Shown here one piece after another: positions 6,570 to 14,299 of a stretch of DNA of 14,489 nucleotides. Source of the DNA: a candidate division TA06 bacterium DG_78 (GTDB lineage: Bacteria > Hydrothermota > Tepidihabitantia > SM23-42); the NCBI GenBank assembly GCA_001303225.1, contig LJNI01000055.1:1-14489 (forward strand), given 5' to 3'. The first letter of the stretch is position 1, and each line of letters opens with the position of its first letter. Made by a program: the position numbers and the translations under genes. A model generated the notes under the pieces. The model was not told the DNA's origin, did no database searches, and saw nothing but the letters and a program-made list of their open reading frames with translations.

Positions 6570-6976
6570 AAATCTGGATATTCATGGGCAGCACATCTGA
6601 TAAAGACTTCATGGCAGGTGCAGAGGAAGTTCTCAAAAAAGAATCTGTTCCGTACCAGACATTTATTCACTCTGCACACCGTGAGCCAGAAAAGATTAGG
6701 GAGTTGATTAAAGAGGCAAAGAATAATGATGTCATCGCAATTATTGCTGGTGCAGGCCTTGCTGCTCACCTGCCAGGCTTTATTGCCTCAATGACAGATA
6801 TTCCTGTCCTAGGAGTACCAATACCATCCTCAACCTTGGGTGGCATTGATTCTCTCCTCTCGATCGTTCAGATGCCCACAGGTGTACCAGTTGCGACCTT
6901 TGGTATTGGAAAATCAGGTGCTAAAAACGCCGCACTCTTTGCCAGTCGGCTGTACCATCGATTAGCTCGCACCTAA
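6566..6976 (+). CDS. purE: N5-carboxyaminoimidazole ribonucleotide mutase (class I PurE)
   Basis: 136 residues, slightly short but complete. Converts N5-CAIR to CAIR in purine synthesis, cytoplasmic, usually working with PurK (not in this window). Signatures in order: MGSTSDKDF (7-15), HSAHREPEK with the catalytic His, AGAGLAAHLPGFIASM, PVLGVPIPSSTLGGIDSLLSI, VQMPTGVPVATFGIG and KNAALFASRL. These fit class I rather than the metazoan-type class II. Start ATG has AGGAG upstream at 4-5 nt. A minor point is GAG where the family usually has GGA before AAHLPG. Confidence 0.95.
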   Translation: MKIWIFMGSTSDKDFMAGAEEVLKKESVPYQTFIHSAHREPEKIRELIKEAKNNDVIAIIAGAGLAAHLPGFIASMTDIPVLGVPIPSSTLGGIDSLLSIVQMPTGVPVATFGIGKSGAKNAALFASRLYHRLART

Positions 6977-7025
6977 CTAAACTTGCACACAATTTTTAGC
7001 AGTTGACCAAGACGTAAAAAATTCT

Positions 7026-8105
7026 ATGGTGATAAATATCGAAGACACACCTCAATTTTTTAATAGGATAACTGAAACCTTACGAACCAGTGGGATTGTC
7101 GCGCTTCCTACTGATACAATCTACGGTCTTGCAGTCGATGGTGCGAACTCTGATGCGTGTGAAAAACTGCGTGTCCTGAAAGGACGCGATAGAAAACCCT
7201 TCACCTTTTTTGTTCAAAAGAGCACACTGCATGAGTATGCCGTCATTTCCAAACAAAAAATAATTGACTACTTTATTCCTGGTCCACTCACTGTCATACT
7301 CACAAAGAGAGCACCTGTAGCAATTCCTCTGACAATGAAAAAAATCGGTGTCAGAATACCGCAGGTGCGCTTTATCATCAACCTTCTCAGTCTCTACGAG
7401 AATCCGCTCGCAGTAACGAGTGCTAATGTATCTGGTCAACCTCCGTTGACTTCTGCCATGGAAATCAGCAAGCAGTTTCCAGGTATCGACCTCATTATTA
7501 ATGGTGGACAGCTTCTGTCCCAACCTTCTACTGTGCTCGATTTAACAACAACCCCGCCGACAGTAAAGAGGAAAGGTAAGATTCCTATCTTGGAAATTGA
7601 GAAGGTATACGGTAAAAGAGTACTCCTGAATAGCACCTTACGATTCAATGTGTTATTTGTGTGCACGGCAAATACTTGCCGGAGTCCTATGGCAGAGGGT
7701 ATTTTCAAAACACTGCTTACAGAGGAGTACTGTACGGTTAGATCAGCTGGCATCCTTCCGATGAATGGCCTGCCTCCAGCACAATTTTCTATTGATGTTG
7801 TAAGGGAGTATGGGGGTTCAATCGCTCCTCACCAGACAAAGAGTATCACAAGAGATATGATTGAGTGGGCAGATTTAATTCTTGTTATGGAATTCAAACA
7901 CTATAGCGCAATCTTGGAAATTGCACGTGAAGCTGCAGTAAAAACATTCCTCTTAAAGGAATACCGGAGGAGAGTAAAATATAACGAGGTTGCTGATCCT
8001 GTTGGAAAGGACATACATGCCTATCGCAAGGCAGCACAAGATATGCTTCCGTCATTAAAATTGGTTGCGCGGGACATTAAACAGAGGTATAGACATGCGA
8101 AATAA
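7026..8105 (+). CDS. Fusion: threonylcarbamoyl-AMP synthase (Sua5/YrdC) + low-molecular-weight phosphatase, arginine-phosphatase type
   Basis: 359 residues, two enzymes. Residues 1-200: Sua5/YrdC, which makes threonylcarbamoyl-AMP from Thr, bicarbonate and ATP for tRNA t6A37; seen in LPTDTIYGL (27-35), LKGRDRKPF (51-59), GVRIP (108-112) and TSANVSG (131-137). Residues 207-359: LMW-PTP fold with the C-x5-R loop CTANTCRS (C213-R219), DP general acid in VADPVG (D324) and helix MAEGIF. Thr217 lies where Bacillus YwlE has the Thr that favours phospho-arginine; tyrosine phosphatases usually have Ile. In Bacillus ywlC (Sua5) and ywlE are near neighbours, so the fusion fits that link. No Sua5-type C-terminal domain is present. 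Start ATG lacks a clear Shine-Dalgarno. It sits 49 nt after purE. Confidence 0.93.
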   Translation: MVINIEDTPQFFNRITETLRTSGIVALPTDTIYGLAVDGANSDACEKLRVLKGRDRKPFTFFVQKSTLHEYAVISKQKIIDYFIPGPLTVILTKRAPVAIPLTMKKIGVRIPQVRFIINLLSLYENPLAVTSANVSGQPPLTSAMEISKQFPGIDLIINGGQLLSQPSTVLDLTTTPPTVKRKGKIPILEIEKVYGKRVLLNSTLRFNVLFVCTANTCRSPMAEGIFKTLLTEEYCTVRSAGILPMNGLPPAQFSIDVVREYGGSIAPHQTKSITRDMIEWADLILVMEFKHYSAILEIAREAAVKTFLLKEYRRRVKYNEVADPVGKDIHAYRKAAQDMLPSLKLVARDIKQRYRHAK

Positions 8106-8147
8106 AAATTGCGTAAGGCATCGAGCGTTAAGCGTTTAGCATCTACA

Positions 8148-9632
8148 ATGAAGGTTATCTTAGCTGGATTTAATGTTGACACCGAGGCATTAAAATCATA
8201 CAAAGATAAAAACACAAATTTAACCCCAGAATCGATATCTGCAGCATATGCGAGAATTAGTAGAAGTCCAAAATCTGTTGATATTTTGAGAAAGGAAGCA
8301 AGAGAAGAAGTGGCGAAGGCGAGGAAATCAAATCGCACAATCATCTTTGAAATGGGACACCACTCCATTGCTGAACATGCTGTTTTTAATTTTGACGTAA
8401 TCGGCATTTCTCGTCGTGCAGTCGAAGATTTAGAGAGGTTTCGGCTCTGTTCCTATACTGAAAAGTCCCAGCGGTATGTAACACTCAAGGGTGATTTTAT
8501 TATTCCGGGAGAATTGAGGCAGACAAATTTGCTCGAGCCATATGTTGCAACAATTAAAATTCAAAATAACTTTTATAAACATCTCTTTAATAAAATAAAA
8601 AAATATAATCTCGATGCGTTCCCGAAACTTGCCATGAGCAAAAAATTCCAGAAGCTACTCGAAAATATGGCAAAAGAAGACGCCCGATATATTCTGTGTC
8701 TCGCTACACAAACCCAGCTCGGGATAACAATCAATGCAAGAAATTTGGAGCTCTTGATGAGAAGATTTGCCTCACACAACCTGCAGGAAATCAATGAACT
8801 CGGTAAGAAATTCTATCAATTGGTGACAAAAATTGCTCCATCGATTATACTCTTCTGTAAGACTAATGACTACGACCAGAAAACCTATCCTGAGCTCCGC
8901 GAGTATGCGAGTACGTTAGCGAGACAAACCGATGAGCCAGTAACGAGCAGCCGCGATGTTGAGTTAATCGACCATACTACTGATGCCGATGATAAGGTCT
9001 TGGCAGCGCTCCTCTTCAAAACCTCAAAGAAGAAATATCCACAGTGCTTGCAGCTGATAAAAAAAATGCCGAAACATAAGAAGGAAGAGCTTTTCAAAAA
9101 ATCCTGCCAGTACATGGAGCTCTATGATGCTGCCCTACGAGAATTCGAATTTGTAAACCTCACCTATTCTCTCGTTGTTTCGGGTGCCTGTTTCGGACAG
9201 TTGAAGCGTCACCGAATTGCAACAATAACCTCTCAAGACTACAATCCAGTCTGTGGCATTACCGTTCCTGATGCAGTTAAAAAAGTTGGTGAGGAAAAAC
9301 GATTCATTGAAATCATTAAACGCACCGAGAATGTCTACCAAAAAATCGAAAAAAAACAACCTGGAGTTGGTGCTTATATTCTCACGAATGCACATCATAA
9401 GAGAGTACTCTTCAAAACAAATTTAAGAGAACTCTATCATCTCTCACGACTGCGTGAAGATGTCACTGCCCAATGGGATATCAGGCATAAAGTACAGAAA
9501 ATGTCAAATCTGGCGAAAAGGGTGATGCCCATAACCTCGAAGCTGCTCAGTGGTAAAGATGAGTACCCCAAAGTATATTTTAAATTATTCGGCAAGAAAC
9601 CAAAAATAGACCAGACTCCGCAACCTGGATAA
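8148..9632 (+). CDS. Double-domain ThyX-like (flavin-dependent thymidylate synthase family) protein
   Basis: 494 residues from ATG 8148 (MKVILAGFNVD), about twice ThyX length; the frame extends to a TTG at 8109, but that stretch is basic and unlike the family start. Domain 1 (about 1-240): GHHSIAEH (70-77), ISRRAVEDLERFRLCSYTEKSQRY, i.e. the ThyX motif with R-F-R (97-99) and an intact SxRY, and INARNLELLMRRF. Domain 2 (about 260-494): QLKRHRIATITSQDY with RHR at 354-356 but D instead of the motif's R, NLRELYHLSRLR (425-436) and AQWDIR (441-446). ThyX makes dTMP from dUMP using FAD and methylene-tetrahydrofolate at subunit interfaces. The motifs are split over the halves, so activity is likely but unproven; a ThyX-derived protein with another role is possible. 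Ends 47 nt before tRNA-Leu. Confidence 0.85.
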   Translation: MKVILAGFNVDTEALKSYKDKNTNLTPESISAAYARISRSPKSVDILRKEAREEVAKARKSNRTIIFEMGHHSIAEHAVFNFDVIGISRRAVEDLERFRLCSYTEKSQRYVTLKGDFIIPGELRQTNLLEPYVATIKIQNNFYKHLFNKIKKYNLDAFPKLAMSKKFQKLLENMAKEDARYILCLATQTQLGITINARNLELLMRRFASHNLQEINELGKKFYQLVTKIAPSIILFCKTNDYDQKTYPELREYASTLARQTDEPVTSSRDVELIDHTTDADDKVLAALLFKTSKKKYPQCLQLIKKMPKHKKEELFKKSCQYMELYDAALREFEFVNLTYSLVVSGACFGQLKRHRIATITSQDYNPVCGITVPDAVKKVGEEKRFIEIIKRTENVYQKIEKKQPGVGAYILTNAHHKRVLFKTNLRELYHLSRLREDVTAQWDIRHKVQKMSNLAKRVMPITSKLLSGKDEYPKVYFKLFGKKPKIDQTPQPG

Positions 9633-9644
9633 AGGGTGTAACAA

Positions 9645-9672
9645 TTGACTTTCCAACGTAAATGAGTACTAT
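9645..9672 (+). promoter_or_regulatory. Promoter of tRNA-Leu
   Basis: TTGACT (9645-9650), 16-nt spacer, TACTAT (9667-9672). Expected start is 9679, one base before the mature tRNA 5' end at 9680. An alternative -10, TATAAA (9670-9675), would need a 19-nt spacer and start inside the tRNA, so it is less likely. Confidence 0.45.
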
Positions 9673-9679
9673 AAAAACA

Positions 9680-9763
9680 GCCGGGATGGCGGAATTGGCA
9701 GACGCACTAGGTTCAGGACCTAGCGCCTGAAAAGGTATAGGGGTTCAAATCCCCTTCCCGGCA
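9680..9763 (+). tRNA. tRNA-Leu (anticodon CAG)
   Basis: 84-nt class II tRNA. Acceptor GCCGGGA pairs with TCCCGGC, discriminator A. D-arm GGCGGAATTGGCAGACGC, anticodon stem CTAGG/CCTAG with loop TTCAGGA (CAG), long variable arm (GCGCCTGAAAAGGTAT), T-arm GGGGTTCAAATCCCC. No encoded CCA. Confidence 0.96.
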
Positions 9764-9804
9764 CTCACAGATGACAGATACCGGATAATATATAGGAGAA
9801 AAAA

Positions 9805-10305
9805 ATAATACAAATTGGAAAATTTCTCTATTATTATCGGGCTAAGATTGCCATCCCTTTTTTTATTGTATTAGTTATTCTCTCACGGCCACGTAGTCCA
9901 TTTATTCTACCGATAATTTTTATTTTAATCGGTATGATAATAAGACTATGGGCTGCAGGTTATATTGGTAAATCAGCACGAGGAAATAAATTTTCTGGTC
10001 AGCACATGATTATCAATGGTCCGTACCGATATATGAAACATCCCCTGTATTGTGGAAATTTTTTCCTTGTGTTGGGTGTCATCGTTCTCTTCAATCCACC
10101 GACAGTTATCGCTGTTCTGTTGCTTATCCTCTTTATCATGCAGTATGCACTCATCATCATCAGTGAACAACACTATTTAGAATCATTGCCCCAAAAGAAA
10201 GCACATTTTAAAGTAACGAATCTACGTGGTGAACTTTCAACCATTGTTGTGCTTGTGGTGATGTATTGCGTCTATGTAGTGAGGAAAGTGCTAATATCCT
10301 TCTAA
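9805..10305 (+). CDS. Isoprenylcysteine carboxyl methyltransferase-like (ICMT/PEMT family) membrane protein with apparent AUA start
   Basis: Recognisable core RLWAAGYIGKSARGNKF and INGPYRYMKHPLYCGNF, the family's SAM-binding and catalytic membrane methyltransferase signature, then hydrophobic helices and SEQHYLE. The first ATG in frame (9934) lies mid-domain. The frame is open back to a TAG at 9793-9795 and gives family-like N-terminal sequence (GKFLYYYRAKIAIPFFIVLV). AGGAG at 9794-9798 sits 6 or 9 nt before in-frame ATA codons at 9805 and 9808; no ATG, GTG or TTG occurs in frame before 9934. So initiation at AUA (or a miscalled base) is inferred, giving 165-166 residues. The C-terminal part between SEQHYLE and GELSTIVVLVVMYC is shorter than in most homologues. 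Substrate unknown. Its 3' end overlaps the convergent PBP gene by 15 bp. Confidence 0.75.
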   Translation: MIQIGKFLYYYRAKIAIPFFIVLVILSRPRSPFILPIIFILIGMIIRLWAAGYIGKSARGNKFSGQHMIINGPYRYMKHPLYCGNFFLVLGVIVLFNPPTVIAVLLLILFIMQYALIIISEQHYLESLPQKKAHFKVTNLRGELSTIVVLVVMYCVYVVRKVLISF

Positions 10306-12381
10306 GACTGAAGGATCGATCTTATCAAAATCATTATGGTAATCAATGTACGTATCAAAGCCATGCAGGTCGCATGAATCACTTGGTGCGGTTCCTACAA
10401 CAAATACCTCTTCCCGAGTTTTCGGGCATGATTCCCGTGCCAGCAATCCGGTTTCTGAACAGACCGTACAGGTGATTAAACCGCTCGGCTTGGGAAATTG
10501 CTCAGTCGGGTTGGGGTCTATTGCTGCCATTAACTCACCCCAGATTGGTGCAGAAACTACCCCTCCAGTTGCGCCACGAAATATGCGGTCATTATTATCA
10601 TAGCCGACCCAAACACCGCACGCATATTTCGGCGTAAACCCAACGAACCAGGCATCAGAATAGTTGTTCGTCGTTCCTGTTTTACCTGCCGCCGGCCCGC
10701 TGTAATACTGCTGAATGCGGTAACCAGTACCACCTGCCACGACTGCACGCATTAGATTAATCATGATGTAGCTCGTTCTCGGAGATAACCTCGTTTCAGG
10801 TAAGGGCTCATTTATCTCGATAATGGTGCCCTCTCTATTGGTTATCTTCCGAATGAGTATTGGCTGAACCCGCTCACCGAGCGCTGCAATAGTACCCATT
10901 GCGCTCACCATTTCTAAGAGATTGACTTCACAGGAACCGAGCGCTAAAGAAACGACTGGTAAGAGTGGAGATTCCACGCCGAGGTCATGAGCATATTTGG
11001 CGACCAATTCAGGTCCGATGTTTCGAATCAACCGTACCGCTGCAAGGTTCCGTGATAGAGCCAGTGCCTTTCTCACTGTAATAGGTCCTAAGAAGCGACG
11101 GTCATAATTTGCTGGCCGATAGATACTGTCAACCCCAGGAATTTCAAGAACAATCGGCAGGTCTAAGACAATGTCAGCAGGTGTAAAACCATTATCGACT
11201 GCAGCAGTATAAACAAAAACCTTGAACGCACTGCCTGCTTGCCGGCGTGCCTGTGTTGCACGGTTAAACTTACTCTGTGAAAAATCACGACCACCAATGA
11301 GCGCCTTTACTTCTCCTGTGTGATAATCCAATATAACTAAGGCGTCCTGCAAGTAGGGTGATGCTGTGATTGTATCGCTCAGACCGAGCGAATCAAATTT
11401 TGCTTTCGTATTCTCAAATTTATAATCTTTTTCTATCTGTGTGAGGTGCTTCTCCAATATTTTCTCAGCAGTCTTTTGTATTTCAATATCCATCGTTGTA
11501 TAAATACGCGCACCACTGCGGTAGAGAAATTCTGGTCCATATTTCAATTCGAGGTATCTCCTGACTTCTTCGAGAAAGTATCTTCCGACAACATTATCTT
11601 CTTTGTATTCAACCACACTGAGGGGTGTATTAACTGCTGCTTCGTATTCCTGCTCTGTTATCACGTGGTTCTTAAACATCTGGGTGAGGACAAAGTCCCT
11701 TCGCTGCTGTGCCTTTTCAGGGTGCTTATGCGGAGAGTATCGTTCAGGTGACTTTGCAATTGCAATGAGTAGTGCACACTCATCGAGTGATAATTCCGAA
11801 ATGTCCTTGTCAAAGTAGTACTTTGCAGCAGTGGCAACACCGTAGCGACCCTGACCAAAGTTTATCTGATTGAAATATTTTTCTAAGATTTCATCCTTGG
11901 TATACACACGTTCGATGCGTATTGCGAGCGCCATCTCTTTCAATTTCCGTAACATCGTCTGCTCGAGTGTCAAAAACATGTTCCGAGCGAGCTGCATGGT
12001 GATGGTGCTGCCTCCCTGGATAACCCTCAGGTGGAGGAGATTCGTAAATAAGGCACGTATGAGTCCAAGAATATCAACACCCCAGTGTTTGTAGAACTGT
12101 CTATCTTCAATGCAAATCAAACCATCTTTCAAATACGAGGGAACCTGTTCGATATCAGTCAGTTCTCTGCGTTCAATAAAAAATTCGGTTATTAAATTAT
12201 TGTTATTATCAAAAACCTTGGTCGCTACTGGTGGAGTGAAAAAGGATATTGACTCAGCTGGAGGCAGGTCGACGATAATTGACATATAGATACCCACGCC
12301 AATACCGAGCAAGAGCGGAAAAACTATGAATGCCCACAAAAAACGACGAGGCTTAAATGAGATTCTCTTCTGTTTTTGCAT
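10291..12381 (-). CDS. Class A penicillin-binding protein 1A (glycosyltransferase/transpeptidase)
   Basis: 696 residues from ATG 12381; the frame opens further at a TTG (12414), but ATG is followed by the expected basic stretch and a membrane anchor at about 14-36 (LWAFIVFPLLLGIGVGIY). Bifunctional: GT51 polymerises lipid II and the transpeptidase crosslinks peptides in the periplasm. GT51: IEDRQFYKHWG (E92), GGSTITMQLARN (123-134; M129 where Gln is usual), KLKEMALAIRIE, ILEKYFNQINFGQGRYGV. Transpeptidase: S384-x-x-K387 (GSAFK), S443-R-N445, K567-T-G569, all intact. The C-terminus has CTVCSETGLLARESCP and a later Cys-His pair, a Cys-rich tail. Start overlaps the ABC ATPase end by 29 nt with no Shine-Dalgarno, implying translational coupling. 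Confidence 0.95.
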   Translation of the reverse strand: MQKQKRISFKPRRFLWAFIVFPLLLGIGVGIYMSIIVDLPPAESISFFTPPVATKVFDNNNNLITEFFIERRELTDIEQVPSYLKDGLICIEDRQFYKHWGVDILGLIRALFTNLLHLRVIQGGSTITMQLARNMFLTLEQTMLRKLKEMALAIRIERVYTKDEILEKYFNQINFGQGRYGVATAAKYYFDKDISELSLDECALLIAIAKSPERYSPHKHPEKAQQRRDFVLTQMFKNHVITEQEYEAAVNTPLSVVEYKEDNVVGRYFLEEVRRYLELKYGPEFLYRSGARIYTTMDIEIQKTAEKILEKHLTQIEKDYKFENTKAKFDSLGLSDTITASPYLQDALVILDYHTGEVKALIGGRDFSQSKFNRATQARRQAGSAFKVFVYTAAVDNGFTPADIVLDLPIVLEIPGVDSIYRPANYDRRFLGPITVRKALALSRNLAAVRLIRNIGPELVAKYAHDLGVESPLLPVVSLALGSCEVNLLEMVSAMGTIAALGERVQPILIRKITNREGTIIEINEPLPETRLSPRTSYIMINLMRAVVAGGTGYRIQQYYSGPAAGKTGTTNNYSDAWFVGFTPKYACGVWVGYDNNDRIFRGATGGVVSAPIWGELMAAIDPNPTEQFPKPSGLITCTVCSETGLLARESCPKTREEVFVVGTAPSDSCDLHGFDTYIDYHNDFDKIDPSVLEGY

Positions 12382-13423
12382 CGAAAATATATATTTTTTT
12401 AGGGTCAATTGCAAGCGTCACAACTGAACCAATTGTTGTCTGCATCTCATCTGGCAACCGCGCAGAGAGCATTGTAGTACCACATCGTCCATGGATATAA
12501 AACTCATTCCCCATTGGCTCGACAACATCGACGACAATGTTGATCTTTGACCCACGCGTATGAAAAAAATCGGTTGGTCGTATGCCGAGAATCACCTCTC
12601 GATTCGTACAGTGTTCAGTTCGTTTATTGAGCCCTATGTTCACATCAGCACTGTGAAACGTAATTTTGCCCTGTCTCTTTTTAATAGCGCCAGCAATGAA
12701 ATTCATTGGTGGACTTCCAATAAACCCAGCAACGAACCTATTCTTCGGTCGTTGGTAGAGACTCGTTGGGTCAGCAACCTGCTGAACGCGCGCTTCATTG
12801 ATGACGATTATCTTCTCACCCAAGGTCATCGCCTCAACCTGGTCATGGGTAACATAAACAATGGTTGCCTCAAATCTTCGGTGTAAACGGGAAAGTTCGG
12901 CACGCATCTGCACCCGTAATTTTGCATCGAGATTCGAGAGCGGTTCATCAAAGAGAAAGACTTTGGGTTGTCGGACAATCGCACGGCCGACTGCGACCCG
13001 CTGCCTCTGTCCGCCAGAGAGTTGTCTCGGTTTTCTCTGTAAGAGCTCTGAAATTCCCAGAATCTGGGCTGCCTCATTTACCCGCTCATTAATCTCCTTC
13101 TTTGGATAACGCCGCATGCGCAAACCAAATGCCATATTGTCGTAGGCGCTCATATGTGGATATAATGCATAATTCTGAAACACCATGGCGACATCACGGT
13201 CTTTTGGTGATACATCGTTGACGCATGAACCGTCGATAAAGATTTTGCCTGAATCGCATGCCTCGAGTCCAGCGATCAGTCGTAGTGTCGTTGTCTTACC
13301 ACAACCAGAAGGACCAACGAGCACGGTGAATTCCTTGTCCTTGATATCGAAGGTAATATCATGCGCACCATAGACTTCACTATCATATTTTTTGGTCACG
13401 CGTTCGAGTCGGAGTTCAGCCAT
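12353..13423 (-). CDS. ABC transporter ATP-binding protein, MalK/UgpC/MsmX type
   Basis: 356 residues. Energises import by carbohydrate-type ABC permeases at the inner membrane. Walker A GPSGCGKTT (37-45), Q-loop Q83, signature LSGGQRQR (135-142), Walker B VFLFDEP (155-161), D-loop SNLDA, H-loop H193 (VTHDQVEAMTLG). The C-terminal third (about 235-350) is an OB-fold/TOBE regulatory region (ILGIRPTDF, VVEPMGNEFYIHG), typical of the MalK/UgpC class. No permease or binding-protein gene is nearby, so it may be a shared ATPase serving several transporters, as with MsmX; substrate (sugar, glycerol-3-phosphate or other) cannot be told. Its ATG overlaps the accD stop by 8 nt. Confidence 0.93.
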   Translation of the reverse strand: MAELRLERVTKKYDSEVYGAHDITFDIKDKEFTVLVGPSGCGKTTTLRLIAGLEACDSGKIFIDGSCVNDVSPKDRDVAMVFQNYALYPHMSAYDNMAFGLRMRRYPKKEINERVNEAAQILGISELLQRKPRQLSGGQRQRVAVGRAIVRQPKVFLFDEPLSNLDAKLRVQMRAELSRLHRRFEATIVYVTHDQVEAMTLGEKIIVINEARVQQVADPTSLYQRPKNRFVAGFIGSPPMNFIAGAIKKRQGKITFHSADVNIGLNKRTEHCTNREVILGIRPTDFFHTRGSKINIVVDVVEPMGNEFYIHGRCGTTMLSARLPDEMQTTIGSVVTLAIDPKKIYIFDAKTEENLI

Positions 13424-14264
13424 TGGGGTTTACGGGGTTCGCAGGGCTCACAATATTTAGTATCTTTACTAATGTATTTCTCAATTCCTTTCTTGATACG
13501 ACAATATCAACCATGCCGTGCTCAAGCATAAATTCAGAACGCTGAAATCCCTGAGGTAATTTCTCTCCAATGGTCTGTTCAATCACCCGAGGACCAGTAA
13601 AACCGAGGAGCGCTCCAGGTTCAGCAATGATAATATCGCCGAGTGAGGCATATGATGCCATCACACCAGCAGTTGTCGGATGCGTGAGGATTGAAATATA
13701 GAGAATTTTCTTCTGATTCAAGAGTGCCAATTCTGCTGAGGTCTTCGCCATCTGCATGAGCGAAAAAATGCCCTCTTGCATGCGCGCACCACCTGAAGCC
13801 GAGACAATGATGAGCGGATGCTCTCTTTCCCGCGCTGCCCGTATTGCGCGGGCAATCTTTTCACCGATGACTGATCCCATGCTCCCGCCCATAAAGCCGA
13901 AATCCATGGCAGCAAAGACCACTGGTGCACCTCCAATTTTGGCAAATCCGTACACCGTACCTTCTCTCATTTGCGTCTTCTGCTGGGCACTCTTCATTTT
14001 TTTCTTATATTCTGGAAAGTCCAATATATCGACCGGCTCAAGATTCGCATCCTGTTCATCTAAATGAGCATCATCGAGGAGGAGCTCGATGTACGTGCGG
14101 CAATTAATCCTGAAGTGAAAACGGCACTCTGTACAAATCCAGAGATTATTTTCTAATGCCTTGCGGTACTGAATCTCACCGCATGACTCGCACTTCACCC
14201 ATAAACCATCAGGAAATTTCAGCTTTTCATCAGGTTTTGCCTCTACCTTCTTCTTAAACCACAT
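13416..14264 (-). CDS. accD: Acetyl-CoA carboxylase carboxyltransferase, beta subunit
   Basis: 282 residues, full length. With AccA it transfers the carboxyl from biotin to acetyl-CoA, giving malonyl-CoA for fatty-acid synthesis in the cytoplasm. An N-terminal zinc ribbon has Cys25, Cys28, Cys44 and Cys47 (CESC/CTEC). The crotonase-fold core shows GFMGGSMGSVIGEKIARA, SASGGARMQEGIFSLMQM, ISILTHPTTAGVMASYASLGD and EPGALLGFTGPRVIEQTI, all usual. Starts at ATG 14264 with no Shine-Dalgarno; the promoter lies so close that the mRNA is nearly leaderless. First of a three-gene set (accD, ABC ATPase, PBP1A) with overlapping ends. accA is not adjacent. Confidence 0.96.
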   Translation of the reverse strand: MWFKKKVEAKPDEKLKFPDGLWVKCESCGEIQYRKALENNLWICTECRFHFRINCRTYIELLLDDAHLDEQDANLEPVDILDFPEYKKKMKSAQQKTQMREGTVYGFAKIGGAPVVFAAMDFGFMGGSMGSVIGEKIARAIRAAREREHPLIIVSASGGARMQEGIFSLMQMAKTSAELALLNQKKILYISILTHPTTAGVMASYASLGDIIIAEPGALLGFTGPRVIEQTIGEKLPQGFQRSEFMLEHGMVDIVVSRKELRNTLVKILNIVSPANPVNPNG

Positions 14265-14271
14265 AGGCTAT

Positions 14272-14299
14272 ATTCTACTGTTATTTAAAAAAATGTCAA
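14272..14299 (-). promoter_or_regulatory. accD: Sigma-70-like promoter of the accD operon
   Basis: TTGACA (14294-14299), 16-nt spacer, TAGAAT (14272-14277); the same boxes and spacer as the cyclic-nucleotide-binding gene promoter. Predicted start at 14265, one base before the ATG. The -35 box directly abuts the upstream hairpin. Confidence 0.65.

Noticed and set aside
6485..6769. 94-aa minus-strand ORF over the start of purE
   Set aside because: It is the reverse of a well-supported gene and has no family features or start signal.
7003..7030. TTGACC upstream of the Sua5 fusion as a promoter
   Set aside because: At 16-17 nt it pairs only with a poor -10 that contains the start codon; the gene is probably read from the upstream purine transcript.
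8109..8147. TTG start giving a 507-aa ThyX-like protein
   Set aside because: The added residues (RKASSVKRLAST) are not family-like and no ribosome-binding site precedes the TTG; ATG 8148 begins a typical first strand.
12382..12414. TTG start for PBP1A
   Set aside because: The ATG at 12381 begins the normal basic stretch before the membrane anchor; the TTG has no better start signal.
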